Origin: Clostridia bacterium
GTDB lineage: Bacteria > Bacillota > Clostridia > Oscillospirales > Acutalibacteraceae
Assembly (NCBI GenBank): GCA_017453685.1
Contig: JAFTEL010000048.1
Coordinates: 1 to 40,252 of the forward strand
DNA: 40,252 bases
Direction: 5' to 3'
The position numbers and the translations under genes were made by a program. The notes beneath the pieces are model-generated. The model saw only the letters and a list, made by a program, of their open reading frames with translations. It was not told the DNA's origin and did not search any database. How positions within the stretch are numbered: the first letter of the stretch is position 1; each line of letters starts with the position of its first letter. Positions 1 through 9,000 of this stretch are shown one piece after another.

Positions 1-897
1 CATGTTTTCGACGAGCTGATTGCGCAGCGCGTTTTCAAATTCGTCGTCCGCGTGGTGCTGTTTATGTTCAAGCAGTTCCTTTTTGATGCCTTCCTTGAGT
101 TCGGCAAGCGTATCGTATTCGCCGAGGTCCTTGGCGAATTCATCGTCAAGCTCCGGCAGTTCCTTGAACGAAATGCTGTTGAGCTTCACTTTGAACACAG
201 CGTCTTTCGCGGCGAGCTCGGGGGTGTATTCTTCGGGGAACGTGACGTTCACGTCGAATTCTTCGCCAATCGTGTGACCGACGATCTGATCTTCAAATCC
301 GGGGATGAAGGAGCCGGAGCCGAGGGTCAGGTCATAATCTTCGCCCTTGCCGCCCTCGAACGCGACGCCGTCGACAAAGCCTTCAAAGTCGATGTTGGTG
401 ATATCGCCCATCGCGGCGGCTCTGTCGTCCACGTCGATCATGCGGGAGTTCTGGTCGCGGAGATGACCGATCTCATGGTCGATCTCATCGTCGGTCACTT
501 CGACCGTGGCTTTTTCCGCGCTCAGACCTTTGTATTCACCCACGTCAACGTCGGGCTTCGTGGCGACTTTGATGGTGAACTCAACGCCGTTTTCCCCGAT
601 CTCGGTAACGTCCGCGTCATAAGGCGCGCTGACGGCGGCGACGCCGGATTCTTTCAGCGCCTCGTCAACGGCGGCGGGGAACAGATCGTTCAGAGCGTCT
701 TCATAGAAAACACCCTTGCCGTACATTCTTTCGATGATGTGCTGCGGCACTTTACCCTTGCGGAAGCCGGGGACGGAGATATTCTTCTTCTCCTTGTTGT
801 AGACCTTGACGACGGCCGCCTTAAAGGTTTCGGCGTCGATGGTCACGGTCAGCTCCTGTACGTTGGCTTCTGCTTCTTTCACGGATTTCAAACTCAT
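1..897 (-). CDS. tig: Trigger factor, ribosome-associated chaperone (3' end outside window)
   Basis: Trigger factor binds the ribosome near the exit tunnel and holds nascent chains; it is also a peptidyl-prolyl isomerase. The 299 visible residues run from ATG at 897 to the window edge without a stop, so about the last third of the usual ~430 residues is missing. The ribosome-docking signature GFRKGKVP lies at residues 44-51. A central FKBP-like domain follows, with a MGDITNIDFEGFVDG stretch and then GSGSFIPGFEDQIVG. The visible C-terminal part is the start of the helical chaperone arms. The start is fixed by AGGAGG a few bases upstream and a promoter at 941-969. Identity is clear from the docking motif plus the FKBP domain. 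Confidence 0.96.
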   Translation of the reverse strand, partial: MSLKSVKEAEANVQELTVTIDAETFKAAVVKVYNKEKKNISVPGFRKGKVPQHIIERMYGKGVFYEDALNDLFPAAVDEALKESGVAAVSAPYDADVTEIGENGVEFTIKVATKPDVDVGEYKGLSAEKATVEVTDDEIDHEIGHLRDQNSRMIDVDDRAAAMGDITNIDFEGFVDGVAFEGGKGEDYDLTLGSGSFIPGFEDQIVGHTIGEEFDVNVTFPEEYTPELAAKDAVFKVKLNSISFKELPELDDEFAKDLGEYDTLAELKEGIKKELLEHKQHHADDEFENALRNQLVENM

Positions 898-940
898 TTC
901 TTAGTCCTCCTAATCAATCCTGCTGGCATTAGACCACAGC

Positions 941-969
941 ATTATAACAAATTAATTCTCTCTTGGCTA
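941..969 (-). promoter_or_regulatory. Sigma-A promoter of tig
   Basis: Read on the minus strand: TAGCCA (969-964), a 17-nt spacer, and a perfect TATAAT (946-941). Transcription would start about 40 nt before the trigger factor ATG. The -35 matches consensus at four of six positions. Confidence 0.65.
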
Positions 970-986
970 CACTTTTATTAAATTTT

Positions 987-1679
987 TTAAGTTTTTTCAA
1001 TCAGCTTGGGGCAAAAGCCCAGACTGTCGCCGGAAATCAGGTCAAACCGAACGCCTTCATATTCGCCGATATAGGCGTTTTTGATGGAGGCGCCGTGCAG
1101 GTGCGCGTAATAGCAGCGGCGCACGCCGAATTCTTGGAGCACGGCGATGATCTCCTCGCACACCGCCTTGCGGCTGATGGGCGGATAGTGGAGGAACGCC
1201 AGCGGTTCGCCCCCGAGAGCGGCGGCCTTTTCGAGCGACAGGCGCAGGCGGCACAGCTCGCGGTTGAGCGCTTTTTCCTCATCTTCCGCGCCGCTGTCAT
1301 AAAACCAGCCCTTGGTGCCCGCCACGGCATAAGTTCCGAACGGATAGGCATTGTTGAACAAAAAGCGCAAAGTCGTGACGCCGTTGGCTTCGAGAAAAGC
1401 GGTCATCTTGGAGCAGGTCTCCCACCAATAGTCGTGATTGCCCTTCATCAGCAGCTTTTGCCCGGGCAGCGCGTCGAGAAAGCGGAAATCGGGCAGGGCT
1501 TCGGGCAGCTTCATCCCCCACGAAACGTCGCCGCAGATAACAACGGTATCGTCGTCTCTAACGATGGAACGCCAGTTTTCCGCCAGTCGGCTCTCATAGT
1601 CCTGCCAGCCGCCGAACACGTCCATGGGCTTTTCCACCCCAAAGGACAAATGGGTATCCCCGATTGCAAAAAGTGACAT
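987..1679 (-). CDS. Calcineurin-like metallophosphoesterase
   Basis: A 230-residue cytoplasmic phosphoesterase with the dinuclear-metal motifs in order: GDTHLS near the N terminus, GDVSWG, GNHDYWW, HYPP and a C-terminal YAHLHG, which replaces the usual GHxH. The family hydrolyses phosphomono- or diesters; the substrate cannot be read from sequence. ATG at 1679 is preferred, with AAAGG upstream; a TTG at 1700 is in frame but has no ribosome site. It starts 29 nt after the threonine synthase stop, so it is probably the last gene of the long minus-strand run that begins upstream of the acyltransferases. Confidence 0.85.
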   Translation of the reverse strand: MSLFAIGDTHLSFGVEKPMDVFGGWQDYESRLAENWRSIVRDDDTVVICGDVSWGMKLPEALPDFRFLDALPGQKLLMKGNHDYWWETCSKMTAFLEANGVTTLRFLFNNAYPFGTYAVAGTKGWFYDSGAEDEEKALNRELCRLRLSLEKAAALGGEPLAFLHYPPISRKAVCEEIIAVLQEFGVRRCYYAHLHGASIKNAYIGEYEGVRFDLISGDSLGFCPKLIEKT

Positions 1680-1708
1680 GACAAAACCGTTGCCTTTCAA
1701 GAAATGTC

Positions 1709-3208
1709 TTACGCTTCAATATGGAGCATTTCGTAAACGGCGGCGCGCATATCGCTCTTGTCGCGCACGTCGGTGAAACGGATCGGTTTCTTTTCCAAGC
1801 CCGCAAGCTGCGACGGACAGACGACGCCCGTGGTCTGCTCGAGCACCTTGGTCATTTCAAATTCTTCACCCTTCACCAGCGCGGGATCGAGCGCGGAGAG
1901 CACGCTGGCGCAGAATTTGAAGGGACTCGCGGTGGAAGCGATCACGCAGGGCGTCTGATCGCCGGACGCGGCGCGGTAATCGTCATAAACCTTGACGGCG
2001 ACGGCAGTATGCGTGTCACACAGATAATGATGAGCCTTGAATTTTTCGCTGATGGCTGCTTTGGTCTGTTCGTCGTCGCAGCAGCCAGCCTCAAACACCG
2101 CCTGCAGCTTGGCCAGAATATCCTCATCGACCTGATAGCGACCCGTTTCTTTGAGCTGCGCCATATAGCCGCTGATCTTTTCATCGTCACACCCGCTCAT
2201 CAAATAAAGCAGCCGTTCCAGATTGCTGGAAATGAGGATATCCATGGAGGGTGAAATGGTGGTGTAAAAGCTGCGGTTGCGGTCATAAACGCCGGTTTTG
2301 AGGAAGTCGGTCAGCACATTGTTGGCGTTGGAGGCACAGATGAGCTTCTTGACGGGCAGCCCCATTTCACGGGCATAATAAGCCGCCAGAATATTGCCGA
2401 AATTGCCGGTCGGCACACAGATGTTGATCGCGTCGCCCGCCTTGATCGCGCCGTCTGCGACCAAGTCACAGTAAGCGGAAATGTAATAGACGATCTGCGG
2501 CGCGAGGCGACCCCAGTTGATGGAGTTGGCGGAGGAGAACTGCATCCCGTTTTCATCGAGCAGCTTGGCAACGGCAGCGTCGGTGAAGATGGCTTTCACG
2601 CCGTTCTGCGCGTCGTCAAAATTGCCCTTGATGGCGCAGACGCCGACGTTTTCGCCTTCCTGCGTGACCATTTGCAGCTTCTGCATGGCGCTGACGCCGT
2701 CGCTCGGATAGAACACGAGGATCTGCGTGTTGGGCACATCCTTAAAACCTTCGAGCGCGGCTTTGCCGGTGTCGCCCGAGGTGGCGACCAAAATGATGAT
2801 TTTCTTATCCCCCACGGTCTTGGCGGCTGCGCGGGTGAGCAGGTGCGGCAAAATCTGCAGCGCCATATCCTTGAACGCGCAGGTCGGTCCGTGCCACAGC
2901 TCCTGAATATACGCCGAATCGTCGAGCTTGACGACGGGCGCGGTTTTCTCGCTGCTGAACTTTCCGCCGCCGTAGGCGCCACTGACGCAGTCCGCCAGCT
3001 CCTCGGCGGTGAAATCGGTCAGGTACTTGCCGAGGATCGCTCTGGCGCGCGCCTGATAATCGACCTTGGACAGCGCGCCGATCTCCTCAAGCGTCAGCTG
3101 CGGGATCTCGGTCGGCACAAAAAGGCCGCCGTCCTTGGAAATGCCGTTGGCAATTGCGACCGCCGACGGAACCGTTACGGAATGATCTCTTGTACTCGTA
3201 TAATTCAA
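1709..3208 (-). CDS. thrC: Threonine synthase
   Basis: Converts O-phosphohomoserine to threonine with PLP. At 499 residues it is the long form of the enzyme (E. coli/yeast-like) rather than the ~350-residue Bacillus type. The N-terminal YTSTRD and DGGLFVP match the family, the PLP lysine is K113 in HGPTCAFKD, and the phosphate-binding region is ATSGDTGKAALEGF. The TTG at 3208 is chosen as start because AAGGAG lies 8 nt upstream and the protein then begins at the usual NYTSTR; a longer in-frame reading to 3277 would overlap yraN and add residues unlike the family. It follows yraN by 26 nt, so co-transcription is likely. Confidence 0.95.
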   Translation of the reverse strand: MNYTSTRDHSVTVPSAVAIANGISKDGGLFVPTEIPQLTLEEIGALSKVDYQARARAILGKYLTDFTAEELADCVSGAYGGGKFSSEKTAPVVKLDDSAYIQELWHGPTCAFKDMALQILPHLLTRAAAKTVGDKKIIILVATSGDTGKAALEGFKDVPNTQILVFYPSDGVSAMQKLQMVTQEGENVGVCAIKGNFDDAQNGVKAIFTDAAVAKLLDENGMQFSSANSINWGRLAPQIVYYISAYCDLVADGAIKAGDAINICVPTGNFGNILAAYYAREMGLPVKKLICASNANNVLTDFLKTGVYDRNRSFYTTISPSMDILISSNLERLLYLMSGCDDEKISGYMAQLKETGRYQVDEDILAKLQAVFEAGCCDDEQTKAAISEKFKAHHYLCDTHTAVAVKVYDDYRAASGDQTPCVIASTASPFKFCASVLSALDPALVKGEEFEMTKVLEQTTGVVCPSQLAGLEKKPIRFTDVRDKSDMRAAVYEMLHIEA

Positions 3209-3234
3209 AACAAAGACTCCTTTTTGCTCTGTAT

Positions 3235-3594
3235 TTATTCGCCGAATGCGTTTTCGATATAGTTGATTTCCTGACATTTGCCGTTGTCCAGCACGACCTC
3301 CGCCACGTCGAACCGCGGCTGAAAATCACAGGGATGCTGCGCCAGATAGACGTTTGCCGTTTTGAGGATGCGCTGCTGCTTGCGGGCGTCCACCGCCTCC
3401 GCCGGGCGGCCGAACGAAGCGGCGGCGCGCGTTTTCACTTCGACAAAGCACAGCACCTCGCCTTTTTGGGCGATGACGTCGATCTCGCCCCAGCGGCAGG
3501 AATAATTGCGCTCCAGAATCTTGTAACGGCGGCGCTTGAGCCACTTGACCGTCAGTTCTTCACCGGCGTCGCCTTTAACTCTTTTGATGTTCAT
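3235..3594 (-). CDS. yraN: YraN/UPF0102 family nuclease-like protein
   Basis: A 119-residue single-domain protein with the restriction-endonuclease-like fold typical of UPF0102: GDAGEE near the start, [13 protein letters not shown], then VCFVEVK-type residues seen here as LCFVEVKTR, which form the D...ExK nuclease core. Its cellular role is poorly defined. It overlaps the end of rnhB by 20 nt and lacks a strong ribosome site, which suggests translational coupling. The order rbgA-rnhB-yraN is widely conserved in Firmicutes and supports the call. Confidence 0.92.
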   Translation of the reverse strand: MNIKRVKGDAGEELTVKWLKRRRYKILERNYSCRWGEIDVIAQKGEVLCFVEVKTRAAASFGRPAEAVDARKQQRILKTANVYLAQHPCDFQPRFDVAEVVLDNGKCQEINYIENAFGE

Positions 3595-4186
3595 GCAGGT
3601 TTTTCAAAAACGTTGACCGATGAACCGGCGAAATGCCGAATTCGTTGATTTTCTCATAGTGCAGCGCCGTACCGTAGCCCTTGTGCTGCGCGAAGGCGTA
3701 CTGCGGATACTGCCTGTCAAGTTCCAGCATCACGTGATCCCGGCTGACCTTGGCCAGCACGGAGGCGGCGGCAATGCTCATGGAACGCGAATCGCCCTTG
3801 ACCACCGTTTCGTCCGCTATGGCGAGCGGCGGCATGCGGTTGCCGTCGATCAGCGCGTAATCCGCCGCAAGCGACAAGCCCTCGACCGCGCGGCGCATCG
3901 CCAGATAGGTCGCCTGCAAAATGTTCAGCGAATCGATCTCGGACACGTCGGCATACGCCACCGACCACGCGAGCGCCTGCTGCTGAATGACGGGGAACAG
4001 CGCCTCTCGCTTCTTTTCGCTCAGCTTTTTGGAATCGTTCAGCCCGTCGATCTCGCAATCCGGCGGCAGAATCACCGCCGCCGCGCAGACGGGACCCGCC
4101 AGCGGCCCGCGGCCGGCTTCGTCCACGCCGCAAACCAGCGCAAAGCCCTTGGCTCTCGCAGCGTCTTCAAAGGAATAATCAGGCAT
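3575..4186 (-). CDS. rnhB: Ribonuclease HII
   Basis: Cleaves RNA in RNA-DNA hybrids, including single ribonucleotides in DNA. The signature [14 protein letters not shown] carries catalytic D22 and E23; NDSKKLS, ALIDGN and SRDHVM supply the other conserved positions. The length of 203 residues is normal. ATG at 4186 is preferred, with GAAAGG 10 nt upstream; a GTG at 4192 is also in frame but sits too close to that site. The ATG lies inside the last codons of rbgA (overlap of 8 nt), so the genes are translationally coupled. Confidence 0.96.
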   Translation of the reverse strand: MPDYSFEDAARAKGFALVCGVDEAGRGPLAGPVCAAAVILPPDCEIDGLNDSKKLSEKKREALFPVIQQQALAWSVAYADVSEIDSLNILQATYLAMRRAVEGLSLAADYALIDGNRMPPLAIADETVVKGDSRSMSIAAASVLAKVSRDHVMLELDRQYPQYAFAQHKGYGTALHYEKINEFGISPVHRSTFLKNLHEHQKS

Positions 4187-5075
4187 AATCACACGGCCTT
4201 TCCAGCGTAATGCGCCCGAGCTTGCCGGCGCGGTACTCGTCTAACAGCATATTTGAGGTTCGCTCGGTGTCGATCTCGCCGCCGCTGATGAGCATGCCGC
4301 GCTTGCGCCCGATCTTTTCCAGCAACTCGTAAGGTTCCAAACCCTCCACGTCGTCGAGCTTGTAGCGCGCCATAAGCTGCGGACGGTAATCGCGCGCTAA
4401 AACCGCCAGCAGGCGGCACGCCATCGTTTCGCTGTCCACGACTTCATCCTTGATCGAGCCGATAAAAGACAGGCGGTCGCCGACGTCGGGGTCTTCAAAT
4501 TTCGGCCACAGCACGCCGGGCGTGTCGAGCAGCTCGATGCCGTTGCCGATAACGAACCACTTGTTGCTGCGGGTCACGCCGGGGCGATCGGCCACCTGCG
4601 CCTTGCCAAAGCCGATACAGCGGTTGATGAACGAGGATTTTCCCGTGTTCGGGATACCGACGACCATGATGCGAAGAGGTTTGCCGGGCATGCCTTTTTC
4701 TTCATTCATGCGGATGCGATCCGCCAGCACGCGGCGCACCAGCGCGGTATAGCCCTGCAGCCCCTTGCCGCTGCGGCAATCCACCGCCATGGCGGCCGTT
4801 CCTTTTTCTGCGAACCAGTCGAGCCACTCTTTTGTGGCTTTTTCATCCGCCATATCGCACTTGTTGAGCAGCACGATGCGCGGCTTGCTGCCGGTGAGCT
4901 CGTCAAGATCGGGGTTGCGGCTGCTCATGGGCACGCGCGCGTCCAGCAGCTCGGTCACGGCGTCCACCATCGGCAGGCTCTCTTTGATCTGCCGCCGCGT
5001 TTTCGCCATATGACCGGGGAACCAGTTATATACGATTTTTTTGGGAGCTTCTTCTTTTTTATTCTTGTTTGCCAT
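4179..5075 (-). CDS. rbgA: Ribosome biogenesis GTPase RbgA (YlqF)
   Basis: A circularly permuted GTPase needed for late 50S assembly. Motif order shows the permutation: G4 NKCD at residues 71-74, then the P-loop GIPNTGKS at 140-147, G2-like RPGVTRS at 164-170 and G3 DTPG at 184-187, followed by the C-terminal rRNA-binding helical domain with [12 protein letters not shown]. The N-terminal [10 protein letters not shown] is the family hallmark. AAGGGA precedes the ATG. The first 17 nt overlap the upstream acyltransferase gene, so two acyltransferase genes now separate it from the signal peptidase genes. Confidence 0.96.
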   Translation of the reverse strand: MANKNKKEEAPKKIVYNWFPGHMAKTRRQIKESLPMVDAVTELLDARVPMSSRNPDLDELTGSKPRIVLLNKCDMADEKATKEWLDWFAEKGTAAMAVDCRSGKGLQGYTALVRRVLADRIRMNEEKGMPGKPLRIMVVGIPNTGKSSFINRCIGFGKAQVADRPGVTRSNKWFVIGNGIELLDTPGVLWPKFEDPDVGDRLSFIGSIKDEVVDSETMACRLLAVLARDYRPQLMARYKLDDVEGLEPYELLEKIGRKRGMLISGGEIDTERTSNMLLDEYRAGKLGRITLERPCDYA

Positions 5076-6150
5076 TATTTTCCCTTGCTTTTTTCCAATT
5101 CGTCAAGCATTTCAAACCTTTGTTTTTTACGGCGATGATTGGCGCAAGCATCAACAGAACAGCCGGAACACCGATCAGCGCCCAATGCAGCGGCATGTAC
5201 AGGTAGCCGTAACTTTGCCCCAAAATTTTGTTGAGCACGATGGCATAGACTTGATTGGGGAAGGTGTGAAGCGCAAAGCTCAGCAGTGAATCGCGGCCGT
5301 AGAAGGCGAAAACCTTTGCAAACCTGATCCGGCTCAAAGCGGACGAAACGAAAACCACCATCAAAACGCCGCTCAGACTTGCGATGTAAAAATGTAGGGG
5401 CGTTCCGAAAAAGCAATTGCAGACGTTCACGTATTGATTGCGCCGCGACACAACCAACACGACGGCTCCTGCCAAAACGGCGCCGACGAGCTGATAACCA
5501 AGCTTCAGGTCGTAGAGCTTGTATTTGAAGTTACTCTTATTGAGCAAAATTCCGAGATAGAAAAACGGTAAAACACAGATCGCCGTATCCAGCTTCAGCG
5601 GCAGATCCGGCGCTTCCGACGTGAGCGGAATCCGGAACGCATTTTGGGTCCTGTTGAACAGCAAAACACCAACGACCCCCAACACAAGAATGACAACCGT
5701 CAGAATGATCTGTTTGGTTTTCGGCGTGATGCATTTGGGCAGGAACACAAGCTTACTCAACAGAAAATACAGCGTGATCACCACAAACGCGTTAAAAAGA
5801 AACCAAAGAGAACCGGCGTGAAAGCATTCCGGTTGGAACTCGTAAAACAGCTTATGTCTGGCTTCTTCATCAAAGGAAAAGAGCGCCCGGAAAGGCGGGA
5901 AGGCAAAGGTGATTGCAGCACAGACCGCCAGATACAGCAGGAAGGAAAGCAGAATCCTTTTGGCTTTGTGCAGGTATTTTTTTAACGTCAGCTCATAGGG
6001 AAAGATCATGCCCATCAGCACGTAAAACAGCGGCATATGAAAGGCAAAAATGAATCTGAAAGGGACGCTGTTGAAAAACACCAAATGCCCCAATATGACA
6101 AACATGATCCCTATCCCTTTCGAGATATCGACAACTTCATCGCGCTTCAT
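5059..6150 (-). CDS. Acyltransferase family 3 membrane protein, copy A
   Basis: A 363-residue integral membrane protein of the acyltransferase-3 family, whose members move acetyl or other acyl groups onto cell-surface glycans. About ten hydrophobic segments are visible. It begins with the family pattern DISKGIGIMFVILGH (H22), followed by FAFHMPLF (H38), the usual catalytic and structural positions. The C-terminal half has GRDSLLSFALHTF. It is a paralogue of the next gene, with the same start, H22 and H38, and matching segments such as YDLKLG and VGAVLAG. It overlaps copy B by 14 nt and rbgA by 17 nt. The acceptor substrate is unknown. Confidence 0.88.
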   Translation of the reverse strand: MKRDEVVDISKGIGIMFVILGHLVFFNSVPFRFIFAFHMPLFYVLMGMIFPYELTLKKYLHKAKRILLSFLLYLAVCAAITFAFPPFRALFSFDEEARHKLFYEFQPECFHAGSLWFLFNAFVVITLYFLLSKLVFLPKCITPKTKQIILTVVILVLGVVGVLLFNRTQNAFRIPLTSEAPDLPLKLDTAICVLPFFYLGILLNKSNFKYKLYDLKLGYQLVGAVLAGAVVLVVSRRNQYVNVCNCFFGTPLHFYIASLSGVLMVVFVSSALSRIRFAKVFAFYGRDSLLSFALHTFPNQVYAIVLNKILGQSYGYLYMPLHWALIGVPAVLLMLAPIIAVKNKGLKCLTNWKKARENNGKQE

Positions 6151-7252
6151 TCAGTTTGCCTCTTTCTTGAATTTTTTGCGTCAGTTTTTTCTGAACGAAA
6201 AGCTTGGCCGCAACGATCGGCGCGATCATCAGCAGCACGACCGGCGTGCCGATCAAAGCAAGAGACAGTGGCATGCGCATGACGTCGACGTCTTGCTTGA
6301 AAACATGTTTGAGGACAGCCACATAGAGCAAAAGGAAAAACGAATGGATTGCAAAGATCAGCAGCGAATCCCTGCCGAGAAACGTCAGCAGCTTTTTCAC
6401 TTTTATGCGGCGGATCACAGAGGCGGCAAAAATCACCATCAGAATACCGCTGAAACTGCCGATCAGATAATAAACGGGATTTCCGAAAAAACAATCACAG
6501 ATATTGGTATAATAGTTCATTCTCGCCATGAAGAACACGACGAAGCCCGCCAAAACGGCGCCGACGATCTGAAAGCCGAGCTTCAGGTCATAGAGCTTAT
6601 GTTTGAAGTTGCTCTTATTGAGAAGGACGCCGACATAGAAAAACAGCAGCGCACAGATCGCCGTATCCAGTTTTAAGGGGAGCGGCTCATCACGCCATGA
6701 CAGATTCGGAACATGGATATGAAGCAGCGGAAGGTAAAGCGCGTCTTTGGTTTTGTTGAAGACCAAAAAGCCGGCAATACCGATCGCAAAAATGATTGCC
6801 GTCAGGATGACCGCTTTGATCGGCGTCTTGAGCTTTTTCGGCAGAAGAATCGGTTTGCTCAAGAGGAAATACAGCGTGATCACGATAAAAGAATTGAACA
6901 GGAACCAAATCTGACCGACGTTGAAACACTCGGGCTGGAACTTAAAAAACAGGAATCGTTTTGTTTCTTCATTGAAAACGAAATCCGCCCGTAAGGCAGG
7001 AACCACAAAAGTGACGACCGCGCCGATAAGCAAAAACAGCAGATAGGACAGAAGGATTTTTCCAGATTTATGAAAATATTTGTTAATGGTCAGTTCAAAG
7101 GGAAAAATCATGCCCATGAGGGCATAGAACAGCGGCATGTGAAAGGCATAAATGAAATGGAACGCGCCGCTGTCAAACCGCACCAAATGGCCCAACACCA
7201 CAAGGATGATCCCGATGCCCTTTGCAATATCGACTGCTTCATCTCTTTTCAT
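6137..7252 (-). CDS. Acyltransferase family 3 membrane protein, copy B
   Basis: A 371-residue paralogue of the downstream gene. H22 in VVLGHLV and H38 in YAFHMPLF are at identical positions, and GRDSLLIFAIHSF matches the C-terminal motif of copy A. It carries an extra stretch near residue 190 (HIHVPNLSW) lacking in copy A. AAAGAGG lies 10 nt before the ATG. The last 14 nt include the start codon of copy A. The pair looks like a tandem duplication that has diverged, which may give two substrate or acceptor specificities. Confidence 0.88.
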   Translation of the reverse strand: MKRDEAVDIAKGIGIILVVLGHLVRFDSGAFHFIYAFHMPLFYALMGMIFPFELTINKYFHKSGKILLSYLLFLLIGAVVTFVVPALRADFVFNEETKRFLFFKFQPECFNVGQIWFLFNSFIVITLYFLLSKPILLPKKLKTPIKAVILTAIIFAIGIAGFLVFNKTKDALYLPLLHIHVPNLSWRDEPLPLKLDTAICALLFFYVGVLLNKSNFKHKLYDLKLGFQIVGAVLAGFVVFFMARMNYYTNICDCFFGNPVYYLIGSFSGILMVIFAASVIRRIKVKKLLTFLGRDSLLIFAIHSFFLLLYVAVLKHVFKQDVDVMRMPLSLALIGTPVVLLMIAPIVAAKLFVQKKLTQKIQERGKLNEAR

Positions 7253-7317
7253 TTCATCCGTGCCTCTTTCTGCGGAAAAAGTACGATCCCATCACCAATC
7301 GCTCAGCCGACTGTCAA

Positions 7318-7935
7318 TCATTCGTAATGATAATCGGAAAAGAATTTCATCTGATTAAACGGAGAGAAACGGAAGCGCACCTGACCGAGGATATAGCGCT
7401 CGTCGATCAGACCGATCAGGGGGGAGCGGCTGTCGGTGGAGTGCTGACGGTTGTCGCCCATGACGAAGACCATGCCCTCGGGAATGGTCAGCGGATAGGT
7501 ATAGCCGCCCTCATCGTCGGTCGTCGGCGTGTTGAGATAGGGCTCGTCGATCTTTTTGTCGTTGACGTAAACGGAAGCGGTCTCGAAATCGATGTCGAGC
7601 TTATCCCCCGCCACGGCGATGATGCGCTTGACGATCGGCTCGCTCTGCATGCCGCTGATCTCGTTGGGCTGGGTGATGATGACGATATCGCCGCGGTCAT
7701 GCTTGGCGCTGAACGCGCTGACCAGCAGCCAATCACCCTCGTGCAGCGTCTGCTGCATGGACGGTCCGACAACGCCGACGATGCGGAACACGAACGTGAA
7801 AATAAGCATGATGGCAATGATCGAAGTGGAAAGCACCGAAACGATCTCCACCATCGACTGATCGAGCGTCAGCTTTTCCTTTTTCGGTTCCTGCTGTTCT
7901 TCCTGCACTTCGTTGATCTCTTTATTCTCATCCAT
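7318..7935 (-). CDS. lepB: Signal peptidase I, copy 1
   Basis: Removes signal peptides from exported proteins at the outer face of the membrane. This 205-residue form has a charged cytoplasmic N terminus, one membrane segment around residues 28-52, the catalytic serine S59 in VVGPSM, and the general-base lysine K103 in EPIVKRIIAVAGD; VFVMGDNR is the conserved box E. It starts 6 nt after the stop of the paralogue, whose last codons supply its ribosome site (AGGAGG). The protein is a paralogue of the upstream gene with equivalent spacing of the catalytic residues. Confidence 0.95.
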   Translation of the reverse strand: MDENKEINEVQEEQQEPKKEKLTLDQSMVEIVSVLSTSIIAIMLIFTFVFRIVGVVGPSMQQTLHEGDWLLVSAFSAKHDRGDIVIITQPNEISGMQSEPIVKRIIAVAGDKLDIDFETASVYVNDKKIDEPYLNTPTTDDEGGYTYPLTIPEGMVFVMGDNRQHSTDSRSPLIGLIDERYILGQVRFRFSPFNQMKFFSDYHYE

Positions 7936-7941
7936 TTTCTG

Positions 7942-8550
7942 TTACTCCTCCTGTGAATAATTGACGTATTGCGGGTTGCCGAACGGCTTGACACGAAGCA
8001 GAACGTGCCCGAGCACATAGCGGTCGTCGATAAAGCCGATGCGATTGGAGCGGCTGTCCAGCGAACGGTTGCGGTTGTCGCCCATGACAAAAATCGTCCC
8101 CTCCGGCACCGTCAGCGGGAAGGATACGTCGAGCTTCCGTTTGGTCAGTTCTTTGACGTACGGCTCATCCAGCGCCTTGCCGTCAACGGTGACGACGCCT
8201 TTTTGAAAGTCGATGTCGACCGTTTGACCGCCCAAAGCAATCACGCGCTTGACGATCGGCTCGCCGCTTTCGGTTTCGACCGGTTGGGTGATGATCACGA
8301 TATCGCCCTGCTTCGGCGAACGATCAAAAGCGGAGATCAGCAGCCAGTTGCCGTCCTGCAACGTGGGCAGCATGGAGTCGCCCACCACCTCGACCGGACG
8401 AATGAAAAAGGTGAACACAAAGAACAGCACCGTGATCGCCAGAACGATGGACTGCATCCAATCAAAGCCGCTTTGTGCTTTTTCCTCTTTTTTGTTTTCG
8501 CCGGGTTTCGGCGGGAGTTCGTAATAGATATTGTATTCGGTTATCTTCAA
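7942..8550 (-). CDS. lepB: Signal peptidase I, copy 2
   Basis: Second signal peptidase I with one membrane segment, catalytic S59 in VVGDSM, K101 in EPIVKRVIALGG and VFVMGDNR. The TTG at 8550 is chosen: AGGTGG lies 7 nt upstream, and this start puts the catalytic serine at residue 59 exactly as in the neighbouring paralogue. An in-frame ATG at 8583 would lie only about 12 nt after the likely transcription start and has no ribosome site. The product is 202 residues long. It is the first gene after the promoter at 8602-8630. Confidence 0.93.
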   Translation of the reverse strand: MKITEYNIYYELPPKPGENKKEEKAQSGFDWMQSIVLAITVLFFVFTFFIRPVEVVGDSMLPTLQDGNWLLISAFDRSPKQGDIVIITQPVETESGEPIVKRVIALGGQTVDIDFQKGVVTVDGKALDEPYVKELTKRKLDVSFPLTVPEGTIFVMGDNRNRSLDSRSNRIGFIDDRYVLGHVLLRVKPFGNPQYVNYSQEE

Positions 8551-8601
8551 AGCCACACCACCTGCTGCGTGTTCGCAAAGCATATAGGTATCTAATATAG
8601 A

Positions 8602-8630
8602 ATTATAACAAAAAAAGGGAACAAGTACAA
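8602..8630 (-). promoter_or_regulatory. Sigma-A promoter of the signal peptidase genes
   Basis: Minus strand: TTGTAC (8630-8625), a 17-nt spacer and a perfect TATAAT (8607-8602). The -35 lies within the loop and 5' arm of the L19 terminator hairpin and the spacer contains that terminator's T-run, so the two signals share the same DNA. Confidence 0.8.
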
Positions 8631-8641
8631 GACTTGTTCCC
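8610..8641 (-). terminator. Rho-independent terminator of rplS
   Basis: Perfect 10-bp stem GGGAACAAGT / ACTTGTTCCC (8641-8632 and 8626-8617), 5-nt loop, then seven T on the minus strand (8616-8610). It lies 15 nt after the L19 stop codon. The plus strand also has a T-run after the stem, but no plus-strand gene enters from that side. Confidence 0.92.
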
Positions 8642-8655
8642 AATTTTTTGGGGAA

Positions 8656-9000
8656 TTATTTAAGGTCCTGCTTGACCTTCGCAGCCTTACCGACTCTGTC
8701 ACGCAGATAATACAGCTTCGCTCTGCGAACTTTACCTCTGCGGATGGTGGTCACAGCGGCCACGTTCGGGGAATGGATCGGGAAAACCTTTTCCACGCCG
8801 ACGCCGTAGGAAATGCGGCGAACGGTGAAAGTTTCGGAAACGCCGCTGCCCTTGTGAGCAATAACGATGCCTTCAAAAGCCTGAATTCTTTCTCTTTCGC
8901 CTTCACGGATCTTAACGTCGACACGAACGGTGTCACCGATTCTGGCAACGGGCTTTTCCGCCTTGATGCTGTCCTGTGCAATGAGTTTGAGTGCGTCCAT
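8656..9000 (-). CDS. rplS: Ribosomal protein L19
   Basis: A 114-residue component of the large subunit at the 30S-50S interface. The sequence carries the family features [39 protein letters not shown] and the basic end [13 protein letters not shown]. The start ATG is preceded by GGAGG. It is monocistronic here: promoter at 9119-9147, a leader of roughly 110 nt, and a terminator right after the gene. Being followed by signal peptidase and rbgA is the usual Firmicutes order. Confidence 0.98.
   Translation of the reverse strand: MDALKLIAQDSIKAEKPVARIGDTVRVDVKIREGERERIQAFEGIVIAHKGSGVSETFTVRRISYGVGVEKVFPIHSPNVAAVTTIRRGKVRRAKLYYLRDRVGKAAKVKQDLK

Noticed and set aside
52..981. Long plus-strand open frame (309 codons)
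   Set aside because: It is antisense to trigger factor, whose minus-strand frame has clear family motifs, promoter and ribosome site.
7280..7317. Perfect TTGACA on the minus strand upstream of the acyltransferases
   Set aside because: No acceptable -10 at 16-19 nt (best is TGATGG), so it is not called as a promoter.
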